A stretch of DNA of 64,000 nucleotides from Pseudomonas asgharzadehiana (GTDB taxonomy: Bacteria > Pseudomonadota > Gammaproteobacteria > Pseudomonadales > Pseudomonadaceae): contig NZ_CP077079.1 of NCBI RefSeq assembly GCF_019139815.1, positions 1,860,001 through 1,924,000 of the forward strand. The letters run 5' to 3'. Positions 9,194 through 18,066 of the stretch are shown here, piece after piece. A model generated the notes under the pieces. It made no database searches, had not been told where the DNA came from, and saw only the letters and a list, made by a program, of their open reading frames with translations. The translations under genes were made by a program, and so were the position numbers. How positions within the stretch are numbered: the stretch's first letter is position 1; every line of letters begins with the position of its first letter.

Positions 9194-10363
9194 ATGACCG
9201 CCACCTGCCTGATGACGACCTACCAACCCTTGGCCTTGAGCTTTACTCGCGGCCTGGGCACGCGCCTGTGGGATCAGCAGGGGCGCGAATACCTGGATGC
9301 GGTGGCAGGCGTGGCGGTGACCAATGTCGGGCACTCTCACCCGAAACTGGTGACGGCCATCAGCGAACAGGCCGGCTTGTTATTGCACACATCCAACCTC
9401 TACAGCATCGACTGGCAGCAACGCCTGGCCCGGCGCCTCACTCAGCTGTCGGGCCTGGACCGCGCCTTCTTCAACAACTCCGGCGCCGAAGCCAACGAGG
9501 CCGCACTGAAGCTGGCGCGGTTGCATGGCTGGAAAAAAGGCATCGAAGAGCCGCTGGTGGTGGTGATGGAAAACGCCTTCCATGGCCGCACCCTCGGCAC
9601 CATGGCGGCCAGCGATGGGCCGTCGGTACGCCTTGGGTTTCAACGTTTGCCCGGCGATTTTCTCAAGGTCCGGTTCGGTGATCTGGCGGCCATTGAAGCG
9701 ATCACCCAAACGTTTGGCTCGCGGATCGCGGCGGTCTTGCTGGAGCCGATCCAGGGCGAAAGCGGCGTCATGCCGGCGCCCGCGGGTTACCTGCGCGCCC
9801 TGCGCGATCACTGCACCCGGCATGGCTGGCTGATGATGCTCGATGAAATCCAGACCGGTATCGGCCGTACCGGTACCTGGTTTGCATTCCAGCACGAAGG
9901 TATCGTGCCGGACGTGATGACCCTGGCCAAAGGCCTGGGCAACGGGGTACCCATCGGCGCCTGCCTGGCTCGCACGGCGGTGGCCCAGTTGTTCACGCCG
10001 GGCAGTCACGGCAGCACGTTCGGTGGCAACCCGCTGGCCTGCCGAGTAGGCTGCACCGTGCTCGACATTATCGAAGAGCAAGGCCTGTTGCAGAACGCGG
10101 CGCAACAGGGGGAACGCTTGCTGGCGCGGTTGCGGGTGGAATTGGATGAACATCCGCAGGTACTGGCGATTCGGGGGCGGGGCCTGATGATCGGCATCGA
10201 ACTGGCCAGCCCCAGTCGCGACCTGACGCAGCGCGCCGCCCACGAGCATGGGCTGTTGATCAATGTGACGCGGGGCAAAGTCATTCGCCTGTTGCCGCCC
10301 CTGACCCTGGAGGCCAAGGAGGTCGAGATGATCGTACGGGCCATCACCCGGCTATTGGATTGA
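9194..10363 (+). CDS. Class III PLP aminotransferase, acetylornithine aminotransferase-like
   Basis: A 389-residue fold-type I aminotransferase close to ArgD and other omega-amino acid transaminases. Residues NNSGAEAN (94-101), the PLP-ring Asp217 in [12 protein letters not shown], and the Schiff-base Lys246 in TLAKGLGNG are all present, so it should be active. GGAG precedes the ATG at 9194. No arginine biosynthesis genes are nearby, and the divergent LysR gene suggests an inducible catabolic role with an omega-amino donor rather than the housekeeping ArgD. The substrate is not determinable from sequence. Confidence 0.82.
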   Translation: MTATCLMTTYQPLALSFTRGLGTRLWDQQGREYLDAVAGVAVTNVGHSHPKLVTAISEQAGLLLHTSNLYSIDWQQRLARRLTQLSGLDRAFFNNSGAEANEAALKLARLHGWKKGIEEPLVVVMENAFHGRTLGTMAASDGPSVRLGFQRLPGDFLKVRFGDLAAIEAITQTFGSRIAAVLLEPIQGESGVMPAPAGYLRALRDHCTRHGWLMMLDEIQTGIGRTGTWFAFQHEGIVPDVMTLAKGLGNGVPIGACLARTAVAQLFTPGSHGSTFGGNPLACRVGCTVLDIIEEQGLLQNAAQQGERLLARLRVELDEHPQVLAIRGRGLMIGIELASPSRDLTQRAAHEHGLLINVTRGKVIRLLPPLTLEAKEVEMIVRAITRLLD

Positions 10364-10383
10364 AGTGCGCTGAAACTGCGGGC

Positions 10384-11298
10384 TTATAGGTCATGCCCAT
10401 TCAGCCATTCCTGATTCATCGTCTCGGTGTCTCCCAGATACGCCAGCAACCACGCCATGGCCGGGGACAGCTTGTCCTGTGCCCAGGCCACGCACGACGG
10501 GCTGGCGGGGAAGGGTCGGGTCAGTTGCAGCGCCACCAGTTCGCCGCGTTCGATCCACGGCAATACCTGATGCGCCGGTGCCATGCCGACGCACAGGCCA
10601 TCGCGCAGGCAATCGATGGCCGACGCCCAGTTCGGTACGACCAGGCGACGTTGGTTATCCAGGGTCCAGGTGTCGCGCTTGGGCAGGTTGCGCGACGTGT
10701 CGGTCATGCACAGCGAGGCGAACGGGCGCAGTTGGTCATCGCTGAGCAACCCTTCAATGTTGGCCAAGGGATGCGTTGCACTGACGACACACAGCCAGTT
10801 CAACAACCCCATGTCGCGAAAGCTAAAGCGGCTGGCCACCGGCACTGCGCTGGTGGCGCCGATCACAATGTCGGTACGCTCGTCGGCCAAGGCATCCCAC
10901 ACGCCGTTGTACACCTCGTACTCCAGCAGCAACTCCACCTCGGGGAACCGCCGATAGAAATCCAGCACCAACTGCCGGCAGCGCTGAGGTTTGACGATAG
11001 AGTCCACCGCCACCTTCAACTGGCCACTCCAGCCGTTGGCCACCTGCTGGCACAAACGCCGGGTGCCGAGCATTTTTTTCATCACGCCACGGGCTTCGTC
11101 GATAAACAGGCGGCCGGCGGGGGTCAGTTCGACGTCGCGATGGCGCCGCACAAACAATGGCACTGCCAGCCACTCCTCAATCTGACGTACCGTATAGCTG
11201 ATGGCCGACGGCACGCGATGCAATTCCTGGGCGGCGGCGCTGAAACTGCCATGGCGCGCTACCGCGTCGACTACCTCCAGGGAGTATTCAGACCACAT
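10384..11298 (-). CDS. punR: LysR-family activator of purine nucleoside uptake (PunR/YdhB)
   Basis: A 304-residue LysR regulator. The N-terminus MWSEYSLEVVDAVARHGSFS and residues through YTVRQIEEWLAVPLFVRRHRDVEL follow E. coli PunR (YdhB) almost position by position, and the C-terminal half (LPKRDTWTLDNQRRLVVPNW; AWLLAYLGDTETMNQEWL) matches too. E. coli PunR activates the divergent transporter gene punC in response to purine nucleosides, and the same divergent layout is seen here. The ATG at 11298 has GAAGG upstream; a TTG five codons earlier is a weaker choice. The 122-base shared gap holds A/T-rich sequence with GATA and TATC half-sites (11324, 11340) that could be LysR contacts. Confidence 0.82.
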   Translation of the reverse strand: MWSEYSLEVVDAVARHGSFSAAAQELHRVPSAISYTVRQIEEWLAVPLFVRRHRDVELTPAGRLFIDEARGVMKKMLGTRRLCQQVANGWSGQLKVAVDSIVKPQRCRQLVLDFYRRFPEVELLLEYEVYNGVWDALADERTDIVIGATSAVPVASRFSFRDMGLLNWLCVVSATHPLANIEGLLSDDQLRPFASLCMTDTSRNLPKRDTWTLDNQRRLVVPNWASAIDCLRDGLCVGMAPAHQVLPWIERGELVALQLTRPFPASPSCVAWAQDKLSPAMAWLLAYLGDTETMNQEWLNGHDL

Positions 11299-11420
11299 AC
11301 GGGCTGCCTTCAAATTTTTTGATGATAGTGTCCAATTATTATCGCTTCACACAAAATATGTCAGCTTCATAATGACTGCCAGTCAGCAAATGGTTTGATG
11401 GCAGATTCAACAAGGTTTCG

Positions 11421-12599
11421 ATGAAAAATTCTTTTGGGTTCACTTGGTACCTGGCGGGGCTGAGCATGCTTGGTTATCTCGCCATGGACATGTACTTGCC
11501 GGCGTTCGGCGCCATGGGCGAGCAATTGCAGATCGGCGCTGGCGCGGTGGGCGCCAGCTTGAGCATCTTCCTCGCCGGTTTTGCGTTGGGGCAGTTGTTG
11601 TGGGGGCCGTTGTCCGACCGACTGGGGCGCAAGCCGATTCTGCTGGTGGGGTTGAGTCTGTTCGTACTGGGCTGCGCGGGTATGTTCTGGGTCGAGACGG
11701 CGCCGCAGCTCCTGGCCTTGCGCTTTCTGCAGGCGATTGGTGTGTGCTCGGCTGCCGTGAGCTGGCAAGCGTTGGTGATTGATCGTTACCCGGCCGACAA
11801 GGCGCACCGGGTGTTCGCCAGCATCATGCCGTTGATGTCACTGTCGCCCGCCCTGGCGCCGCTGTTGGGCGCGATGGTGCTGAATCACTTGGGGTGGCAG
11901 GCGATTTTCGGGGTGTTGCTGGGGGTGTCGCTGCTGTTGCTGCTGCCGACGGTGTGCCTGCGCCGTACGCCAAAAAATGTGACGCATACGCCGTCGCGCC
12001 TCGGTTATGCGCAGTTGTTCAGGTCTCGGGTGTTCAGCGGCAACGTGATGATCTTCGCCGCCTGCTCCGCCAGTTTCTTCGCCTGGCTGACGGCTTCGCC
12101 GTTCATCCTTGGCGACATGGGCTACAGCCCCAATGACATCGGCCTGAGCTATGTGCCGCCAACCCTGGCGTTTCTGGTGGGTGGCTACAGTTGTCGCAGT
12201 GCCTTGCAGCGTTTCCAGGGCAAGACATTACTGCCCTGGCTGCTGGTGGCTTACTGCATCAGCATGGTGGCGTTGTACATGGTCGCCACCTGGACTGTGC
12301 CGACCCTCACCACCTTACTGATTCCGTTCTGCCTGATGGCGCTGGTCAACGGCGCCAGTTACCCGATCGTGGTCGCGAATGCGCTGATGCCCTTTTCGGA
12401 AAATTCCGGCAAGGCCGCAGCACTGCAAAACACCTTGCAGTTGGGGCTGTGCTTCCTCAGCAGCCTGCTGGTGTCATCGATGATCGAACAACCGTTGTTG
12501 ATCACGGTGATGGTGATGCTGGCGACTGCGCCGTTGGCGGTGTTGGGCTATTGGCTGGCGCGGCCGAAGGCGGACCCCGCCGAACTGGCCAATGCCTGA
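11421..12599 (+). CDS. punC: MFS purine nucleoside transporter (PunC, Bcr/CflA family)
   Basis: A 392-residue, 12-helix major facilitator of the Bcr/CflA drug-transporter-like group. The MFS motif [13 protein letters not shown], lies between helices 2 and 3 (residues about 62-73), and the first helices ([15 protein letters not shown]) match E. coli PunC (YdhC), an importer of purine nucleosides. It is divergent from punR, supporting orthology. The Tsx-like porin and NCS2 permease downstream fit a purine uptake role. Efflux activity, as first assumed for this family, remains possible. Confidence 0.8.
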   Translation: MKNSFGFTWYLAGLSMLGYLAMDMYLPAFGAMGEQLQIGAGAVGASLSIFLAGFALGQLLWGPLSDRLGRKPILLVGLSLFVLGCAGMFWVETAPQLLALRFLQAIGVCSAAVSWQALVIDRYPADKAHRVFASIMPLMSLSPALAPLLGAMVLNHLGWQAIFGVLLGVSLLLLLPTVCLRRTPKNVTHTPSRLGYAQLFRSRVFSGNVMIFAACSASFFAWLTASPFILGDMGYSPNDIGLSYVPPTLAFLVGGYSCRSALQRFQGKTLLPWLLVAYCISMVALYMVATWTVPTLTTLLIPFCLMALVNGASYPIVVANALMPFSENSGKAAALQNTLQLGLCFLSSLLVSSMIEQPLLITVMVMLATAPLAVLGYWLARPKADPAELANA

Positions 12600-12617
12600 A
12601 CTGAGAATGCGTAAAAA

Positions 12618-12645
12618 TGTGGGAGGGGGTTGCTCCCTCCCACAT
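12618..12645. terminator. Hairpin between punC and the Tsx-like gene (REP-like)
   Basis: TGTGGGAGGG pairs with CCCTCCCACA around a short loop, lying between two convergent genes. The arms are those of the REP unit, with a shortened centre. It probably serves as a bidirectional transcription end. Confidence 0.65.
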
Positions 12646-12671
12646 GTGGATTGAGTGAATGAAGTGCATCG

Positions 12672-13505
12672 CTAGAACGTCACTTCCATGTTCAGCGTCG
12701 GCGTGGAGGTGCGGCTCCCCCGGCCACCGTCCACACCGAACTTGTTGTGCCAGTATTCATAACCTACCCCAAGGTACAGGTTCGGCTTCACGCTCTTGCC
12801 TGGCCGCACCGCCACCATCAGCGCCGTGCGCATCAGCGCTTCCGGCGCCGTGTCACGGCCATGATAGTCCTCGCCTTTTTCCCCGACGTAATTGATAAAC
12901 CCCTGGAATTTAGCCGTGTGGTTGGCGATCTCGAACGGGCGCATCCAGGTCAGGTTGAGCAGGTAGGTGTCATCAAACGTGTGGTTCGATTCTTGCGCGC
13001 CGGGGATGCCGGTGTGGTTCTTTTCCTTGTAGTACATCAGGCTCAAATCCAGCACACCGACGCTGTTGAATTTCAGCGTGGGGCCAAACACCAGCGCGCG
13101 TTTTCTGGCCGAGGCGAAGTTGTTGTTGCGGTTGGCATCAAAACCCAGGGTCAACGCGTAATCCTTGATCAGCCCGGTGCCCGGCGGCATGTCGAAGACG
13201 CGTGAGGCATACAGCTGGTGCCGATACACCGCGTACACCTCGCTGCCGCCATGGTCGGTGCCCTTGCGCGGGTCGCGGCTGTCGGACAGGAACACATCCA
13301 GGTTGAGGAAATTGCTGCCGTAGCGGTAGCCGCTGGCGTGGGTGAAGCTGTAGATGCGCTTGCTGAAGTCGTCGGGGTTATTGGGATTGGTGAAATGCTG
13401 GCCGTAGCGAAAGCCGACGCTGTTGTTCATCCATTCCATGGCAACGGCCTCGCCGCCGCCGAGGAGGGTCAGTGCAACGGTGGCGCCCTGTAATGCCTTT
13501 TTCAT
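12672..13505 (-). CDS. Tsx-like nucleoside-specific outer membrane porin
   Basis: A 277-residue outer membrane protein with a signal peptide of about 22 residues (MKKALQGATVALTLLGGGEAVA) and a beta-barrel pattern ending in the terminal Phe (NMEVTF) used by the Bam machinery. Segments such as GFRYGQHFTNPNNP, YRYGSNFLNLDVFLS and the closing YEYWHNKFG fit the Tsx/OmpK nucleoside-channel family. AAGGA precedes the start. It is divergent from the NCS2 permease, with a palindromic operator candidate between them, suggesting joint control of nucleoside/nucleobase passage across both membranes. Relation to the family is clear; substrate specificity is inferred. Confidence 0.78.
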   Translation of the reverse strand: MKKALQGATVALTLLGGGEAVAMEWMNNSVGFRYGQHFTNPNNPDDFSKRIYSFTHASGYRYGSNFLNLDVFLSDSRDPRKGTDHGGSEVYAVYRHQLYASRVFDMPPGTGLIKDYALTLGFDANRNNNFASARKRALVFGPTLKFNSVGVLDLSLMYYKEKNHTGIPGAQESNHTFDDTYLLNLTWMRPFEIANHTAKFQGFINYVGEKGEDYHGRDTAPEALMRTALMVAVRPGKSVKPNLYLGVGYEYWHNKFGVDGGRGSRTSTPTLNMEVTF

Positions 13506-13586
13506 TGTTCTAGGTCCTTTGGCGTTCTGGCTCATCGCGGCCGAGTGGTTTTTGTAACGCCGATGGAGGGTATCTTGTTCGGTTGA

Positions 13587-13630
13587 TTGTATACAACTAT
13601 ATGGACATCTAGTCCTCACATTGCATACAG
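13587..13630. promoter_or_regulatory. Paired palindromic operator candidate (TTGTATACAA and TTGCATACAG)
   Basis: A perfect ten-base palindrome TTGTATACAA at 13587-13596 and a two-mismatch copy at 13621-13630, with centres 34 bases apart, sit between the divergent porin and permease genes. Such TTGT-N2-ACAA sites are typical of GntR/FadR-type regulators. The second copy lies 34 bases before the permease start. The regulator is not identified. Confidence 0.5.
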
Positions 13631-13663
13631 TGGCCGCACAACAAAAACAGAGAACCCCTCACC

Positions 13664-15166
13664 ATGACTATCCCGAAGGCGTCACCGCAGCGGCCGGAAG
13701 ATGAGAATCTTGGCGTCGCCGCCAACATGGCTTACGGCCTGCAGCATGTGCTCACCATGTACGGCGGCATCGTCGCGGTACCCCTGATCGTTGGCCAGGC
13801 GGCTGGGTTATCCCCAGCGGATATTGGCTTGTTGATCGCCGCGTCGTTGTTTGCCGGTGGCCTGGCCACCCTGTTGCAAACCCTTGGCCTGCCGTTCTTT
13901 GGGTGTCAGTTGCCGCTGGTGCAGGGCGTGTCGTTTGCCGGTGTGGCCACCATGGTCGCGATTGTCGGCAGCGACGGTGCTGGCGGGGTGCCTGCGATTC
14001 TCGGGGCGGTGATGGCTGCGTCGTTCATCGGGCTGCTGATCACGCCGGTGTTCTCCAGGATCACCAAGTTCTTCCCACCCTTGGTCACGGGTATCGTGAT
14101 CACCACCATCGGCCTGACCCTGATGCCCGTTGCGGCGCGCTGGGCCATGGGCGGCAACAGCCGCGCGGCGGATTTCGGCAGCATGCCCAATATCGGCCTG
14201 GCCGCCTTGACGCTGGTGTTGGTACTGCTGCTAAGCAAGATCGGCAGCGCGACCATCTCACGCTTGTCCATCCTGTTGGCGATGGTGATCGGCACCCTGA
14301 TTGCGGTGTTGCTCGGCATGGCAGACTTCTCCGGTGTGACCCAGGGGCCGATGTTCGGTTTTCCCACACCCTTCCATTTCGGCATGCCGACCTTCCACCT
14401 CGCCGCGATCATTTCCATGTGCATCGTGGTGATGGTGACTCTGGTGGAAACTTCTGCCGACATCCTGGCCGTGGGCGAAATCATCGACACCAAGGTCGAC
14501 TCCAAACGCCTGGGTAACGGCCTTCGCGCCGATATGCTGTCGAGTATGTTTGCGCCGATCTTCGGTTCGTTCACCCAGAGCGCGTTCGCCCAGAACGTCG
14601 GCCTGGTGGCGGTGACCGGGGTGAAGAGTCGCTTTGTGGTCGCCACCGGTGGTCTGTTTCTGGTCATCCTCGGCCTGCTGCCGTTCATGGGCCGGGTGAT
14701 CGCGGCAGTGCCGACGTCAGTGCTGGGCGGCGCCGGGATTGTGCTGTTCGGCACCGTGGCGGCCAGCGGTATTCGCACCTTGTCCAAGGTGGATTACCGC
14801 AACAACATGAATTTGATTATCGTCGCCACGTCCATTGGTTTCGGCATGATTCCTATCGCCGCGCCAAGTTTCTATGATCAGTTCCCCAGCTGGTTCGCGA
14901 CCATTTTCCATTCGGGCATCAGTTCGTCGGCGATCATGGCGATAGCGTTGAACCTGGCGTTCAACCATTTCACGGCGGGCAACTCGGACCAGCAGTCGGT
15001 GTTTGTGGCGGGGACCGAGCGCAGCTTGTGCTTCCACGATGTGGCGGCGCTGCGTGATGGGGACTATTTCAGGGGCGGCAAGTTGTTCGATGCCGAGGGC
15101 AAGGAGATTCCGTTGATGGAGCAAGCCTCAAGGCACGCATCGAAACCTGAGACCTCCGAGGTCTGA
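13664..15166 (+). CDS. NCS2-family nucleobase:cation symporter (xanthine/urate type)
   Basis: A 500-residue inner membrane permease of the nucleobase/ascorbate transporter family with 12-14 helices. Family signatures are visible: the QH pair in helix 1 (YGLQHVLTMYGG), the conserved acidic site in VMVTLVETSADILAVGE, and the NAT signature QNVGLVAVTGVKSR, whose form resembles xanthine/urate rather than uracil carriers. It likely imports a purine base with protons or sodium. It faces the Tsx-like porin gene and follows punR/punC, building a purine acquisition neighbourhood. The exact base cannot be settled from sequence. Confidence 0.87.
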   Translation: MTIPKASPQRPEDENLGVAANMAYGLQHVLTMYGGIVAVPLIVGQAAGLSPADIGLLIAASLFAGGLATLLQTLGLPFFGCQLPLVQGVSFAGVATMVAIVGSDGAGGVPAILGAVMAASFIGLLITPVFSRITKFFPPLVTGIVITTIGLTLMPVAARWAMGGNSRAADFGSMPNIGLAALTLVLVLLLSKIGSATISRLSILLAMVIGTLIAVLLGMADFSGVTQGPMFGFPTPFHFGMPTFHLAAIISMCIVVMVTLVETSADILAVGEIIDTKVDSKRLGNGLRADMLSSMFAPIFGSFTQSAFAQNVGLVAVTGVKSRFVVATGGLFLVILGLLPFMGRVIAAVPTSVLGGAGIVLFGTVAASGIRTLSKVDYRNNMNLIIVATSIGFGMIPIAAPSFYDQFPSWFATIFHSGISSSAIMAIALNLAFNHFTAGNSDQQSVFVAGTERSLCFHDVAALRDGDYFRGGKLFDAEGKEIPLMEQASRHASKPETSEV

Positions 15167-15199
15167 ATGTGTGGGAGGGGCACGCCCCTCCCACACATT
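15166..15199. terminator. Perfect 15-base-pair hairpin between permease and pip genes
   Basis: AATGTGTGGGAGGGG pairs without mismatch with CCCCTCCCACACATT around a four-base loop, starting at the permease stop codon. It lies between convergent genes and carries the GTGGGAGGGG arm of the REP family. It probably ends transcription from both sides. Confidence 0.75.
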
Positions 15200-15203
15200 G
15201 AAC

Positions 15204-16136
15204 TCAGCCGGCCTTGCGCTCTGCGTGCGGCACCGGACACGCCTCATCCAGAAACTTCACCACTGTGCCCATGCACGCCTGGCGTTCTTCCACATGGGGC
15301 ATGTGGCTGGAGTCTTCAAACAGCGCCCAGCGCACATCCGCAATTTCATCCAGGAACGGCTTGACCACCAGCGGTGTAGCCTCGTCATGCCGACCGGAAA
15401 TCACCAGGGTTGGTACCTTGATCGCCGACAGGCGGCCAATGGATTTCCAATCCTTCAAACTGCCGATCACATGGAACTCGGTCGGGCCGCTCATCGCGTG
15501 GTACACCGTGGGGTCCGAGTCGACCTGGGCGAAAGTGCGCGCCACCTCTTCCGGCCACGGATTGACGCGGCACACATGCTGGTCATAGAACACTCGCGAG
15601 GCGGCGAGGTATTCCGGGTCCTGGTAGGTGCCGGCGGCTTCATGCTTGAGCAGGGTTTCATGCACGCCTTCTGGCAACAATTTGCGCAGGCGGTTGGCTT
15701 CGCTGACCCAGGTGCGCATACAGGTCGGTGAGTTGGCCGGGATAAACGCGCGCAGCCCCTTAGGTTGCAGAATCGCGTGTTCACTGCCGAGCATGCCGCC
15801 CCAGGACTGGCCGAGGATCGCGTAGTTGTCGCTGATTTGCAGATGATCCAGCAAGTTGTCCAGTTCTTTGAGGAACAGGTCGACGGTCCAGAAAGACGCG
15901 GCTTCATCGGGTAGGTGCGTGGAGCGGCCATTGCCCAGTTGGTCGTAGTGGATCACGGCGTGGCCGCTGGCGGCGACATCCTTGAAGGCGTCGACGTAAT
16001 CATGGGTGCAACCGGGGCCGCCGTGGATGATGACCAACGGCGTGCGGCCGCTGGCCAGGTCGCCGGTGACGCGGTACCAGGTCTGGTAGGCGCCGAACGT
16101 TGCATACCCTTCGCGGATCTTTTCGATGAACTCCAT
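15204..16136 (-). CDS. pipA: Proline iminopeptidase-family alpha/beta hydrolase (PipA-like)
   Basis: A 310-residue cytoplasmic peptidase of the S33/alpha-beta hydrolase group, related to proline iminopeptidases and L-amino acid amidases. The oxyanion loop HGGPG is at residues 38-42. The catalytic triad is Ser111 (GQSWGG), Asp251 (SGRHDE) and His278 (SSHMPH). The ATG at 16136 was chosen over one 12 codons upstream because homology starts at [11 protein letters not shown]. It lies directly downstream of the LuxR solo gene on the same strand, 93 bases apart, with its own lux-box-like repeat. This is the known arrangement of pip beside plant-responsive LuxR solos (XccR, OryR, PsoR, PipR). Confidence 0.85.
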   Translation of the reverse strand: MEFIEKIREGYATFGAYQTWYRVTGDLASGRTPLVIIHGGPGCTHDYVDAFKDVAASGHAVIHYDQLGNGRSTHLPDEAASFWTVDLFLKELDNLLDHLQISDNYAILGQSWGGMLGSEHAILQPKGLRAFIPANSPTCMRTWVSEANRLRKLLPEGVHETLLKHEAAGTYQDPEYLAASRVFYDQHVCRVNPWPEEVARTFAQVDSDPTVYHAMSGPTEFHVIGSLKDWKSIGRLSAIKVPTLVISGRHDEATPLVVKPFLDEIADVRWALFEDSSHMPHVEERQACMGTVVKFLDEACPVPHAERKAG

Positions 16137-16197
16137 TTCGTACCCTGCTCTGAAGAAAACGATCAGGGGCACGATAATCCGCCGGCAACATTTAAGT

Positions 16198-16218
16198 AAC
16201 TAGCAAAACAGCTAGGTT
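16198..16218. promoter_or_regulatory. lux-box-like inverted repeat upstream of pipA
   Basis: AACTAGC-N6-GCTAGGTT, with a perfect CTAGC-N6-GCTAG core at 16200-16215. On the minus strand, ATTATC at 16178-16173 lies where a -10 box would be if the repeat is centred about 42 bases before the transcript start, as at LuxR-activated promoters. It shares the CTAGGTT half with the repeat at 17074. Confidence 0.55.
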
Positions 16219-16229
16219 TTGCCGAGGAG

Positions 16230-17015
16230 TCAGTCGTCGAGCAGGCGGTAATGGGTGGCGCGAACCACAGCCTGTACGCGGTTTTTGGCGCCCAGTTTGT
16301 GCATCGCCGAGGCCAGGTGCAGGGTGACCACGGCCAGTGACCGGCTCAACTGCGTGGCGATTTCAGCGGCGGTGAGGCCTTCGGCCGCCCATTTCAGGCA
16401 TTCGCGTTCGCGTTTGGTCAGGTGGATATGTGGGTAGGTGCGCAGTTCCTTGCTGAATAGCGGGTAGGCCGCTTCCTGCAAGGCGTGGGAAATCAGGCTG
16501 AAATCCGACAACGTGTGCTGCGCCTCTTGCAGCACGGTCTGGGCCTTGCCGGTGCGCAGGCCGGTCAACGAGGCAAAACCGCCGCGGGGCAGGTGGATGG
16601 GCACACTCACGCCGCAGGTCAGTTGCTGGTCGTGCAGGTAGGTTGAAACTGGCGCGTGGCAGGGGTCGATGATCTTCTGCAGCGGGGTATCGGCCTTGGC
16701 TTCGTAGGACCACACAAACGGTGAAACCGTGCTCAGGGCCAGATGCTGCACCGGGTCTATCTGGTAAAAACCTTCGCTGCACCACAAGGTGTGCCAGCCT
16801 GGCGGTGTATTGCGCAGTTCCAGCACCGAGGGGGTGATCAATGCACCATCCTGATCGATCGGCACCGGGGTGTAGTCATACACCAAGGCATCGAAACCCA
16901 ACTGCTGGGCGAGGATAAAAGCGTTGTCCATCTGCTCGTCCAGGCTCCTGCCCGGCATCAGACGATTATTGACGGCAGTTAGCTTGGCCAGCATCCGTTC
17001 TGCTCCCGAATTCAT
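16230..17015 (-). CDS. pipR: LuxR solo of the plant-signal-responsive PipR/PsoR/OryR type
   Basis: A 261-residue LuxR-type regulator with an N-terminal autoinducer-binding-like domain and a C-terminal GerE helix-turn-helix (residues about 197-255, LTKRERECLKWAAEGLTAAEIA). No luxI gene is nearby. Pocket residues map as Trp74, Trp78, Asp87, Pro88, Trp102 and Gly135 (positions 57, 61, 70, 71, 85 and 113 of TraR). The Tyr at position 61 is replaced by Trp, the mark of the plant-responsive group, but position 57 keeps Trp, where that group is usually described as Met. The ATG at 17015 is preferred; an in-frame GTG at 17048 is possible. It is flanked by pip genes and a peptide importer, as for PipR. 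Confidence 0.82.
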   Translation of the reverse strand: MNSGAERMLAKLTAVNNRLMPGRSLDEQMDNAFILAQQLGFDALVYDYTPVPIDQDGALITPSVLELRNTPPGWHTLWCSEGFYQIDPVQHLALSTVSPFVWSYEAKADTPLQKIIDPCHAPVSTYLHDQQLTCGVSVPIHLPRGGFASLTGLRTGKAQTVLQEAQHTLSDFSLISHALQEAAYPLFSKELRTYPHIHLTKRERECLKWAAEGLTAAEIATQLSRSLAVVTLHLASAMHKLGAKNRVQAVVRATHYRLLDD

Positions 17016-17073
17016 TTGAATCTCGACTTCCTGCAAGTAGAATGCCACGCCCCGGCGAAGGACAGCCAGGCCA

Positions 17074-17095
17074 AACCTATAAGAAATACTAGGTT
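17074..17095. promoter_or_regulatory. lux-box-like inverted repeat between pipR and the pip-ABC operon
   Basis: AACCTA-N10-TAGGTT, a 22-base repeat with six perfect base pairs per arm, lying between the divergent pipR and the second pip gene. It shares AAC(C)TA and CTAGGTT halves with the repeat before pipA, at nearly the same overall length (22 against 21). It is the best candidate site for the PipR-like protein to activate the plus-strand operon and perhaps regulate itself. Confidence 0.6.
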
Positions 17096-17175
17096 ATGGA
17101 CGCACGGCATCCTCGGTAGTGTTGGCGTGGTAAACGGCCACTACCCACCAGGCCGATAACACAAGGAATGTATGC

Positions 17176-18063
17176 ATGTGGCGTGAAATTGCCCCCGACC
17201 AGCGGTACACCGTGCAAGTCGACGGCCACAACCTCGCGGTCTACAGCTTTGGCGAAGGCGATGAGGTGCTCTTGTGCCTCAACGGCGGGCCGGGCTTGCC
17301 GTGTGACTACTTGCGCGACGCCCATGGCTGGCTCAAGGACCATAACCTACGAGTGGTTGCATTCGATCAGCTTGGCACGGGCGCATCAGCCAGACCGACC
17401 GATGTTTCCCTGTGGGAAATCCGCCGTTATGTCGAAGAAGTCGAAACCGTGCGCCAGGCCCTCGGTCTGGGCCGCGTGCATTTGCTTGGGCATTCATGGG
17501 GTGGCTGGTTGGGCATCGAATACGCCATTTATTACCCCGCCGCACTCAAAAGCCTGATCCTCGAGAACACCGTCGGCGACATTCCGCACCTGTCCCAGGA
17601 GCTCGAACGCCTGCGCGGCGCGCTGGGCAGCGAAACCGTGGCCATGATGCAACGCCACGAAGCCATGGGTACCCTCGACCACCCGCAGTACCAGGCCGCA
17701 ATCACCTTGCTCAACTACCGCCACGTGTGCCGCCTGGATGAGTGGCCCGAGCCGGTCAAACGCTCCCTCGGCGACTGGAACATGGGGCCGTACGAAACCA
17801 TGCAGGGCCCCAACGAGTTTCTCTACGTCGGCAACCTCAAGGACTGGAACCGCCTCAAGGAGATGGCCGATTTCACCATGCCCATACTGATCACCACCGG
17901 CCAGCACGACGAACTCACCCCCGCCTGCGCCATGCGCATGAAAATGGCCGCCAGACACGCCCAATTGCACGTCTTTCCCAACAGCAGCCATATGCCGTTT
18001 TATGAAGAACCCCAGGCGTATTTCCCGGTGCTGCTCGACTTTCTCGCTCGTCATCGAGGCTGA
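17176..18063 (+). CDS. Second proline iminopeptidase-family hydrolase, first gene of the peptide importer operon
   Basis: A 295-residue alpha/beta hydrolase, paralogous to the pipA product: NGGPG oxyanion loop at residues 36-40, and triad Ser107 (GHSWGG), Asp245 (TGQHDE) and His272 (SSHMPF). Both share the NEF/TEFxxxGxLKDW segment near residue 214-224. AAGGA precedes the ATG at 17176. Only three bases separate its stop from the first ABC permease, so peptidase and importer are made together. It could cleave an imported peptide or amide, or process the signal of the neighbouring LuxR solo. Confidence 0.85.
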   Translation: MWREIAPDQRYTVQVDGHNLAVYSFGEGDEVLLCLNGGPGLPCDYLRDAHGWLKDHNLRVVAFDQLGTGASARPTDVSLWEIRRYVEEVETVRQALGLGRVHLLGHSWGGWLGIEYAIYYPAALKSLILENTVGDIPHLSQELERLRGALGSETVAMMQRHEAMGTLDHPQYQAAITLLNYRHVCRLDEWPEPVKRSLGDWNMGPYETMQGPNEFLYVGNLKDWNRLKEMADFTMPILITTGQHDELTPACAMRMKMAARHAQLHVFPNSSHMPFYEEPQAYFPVLLDFLARHRG

Positions 18064-18066
18064 CCG

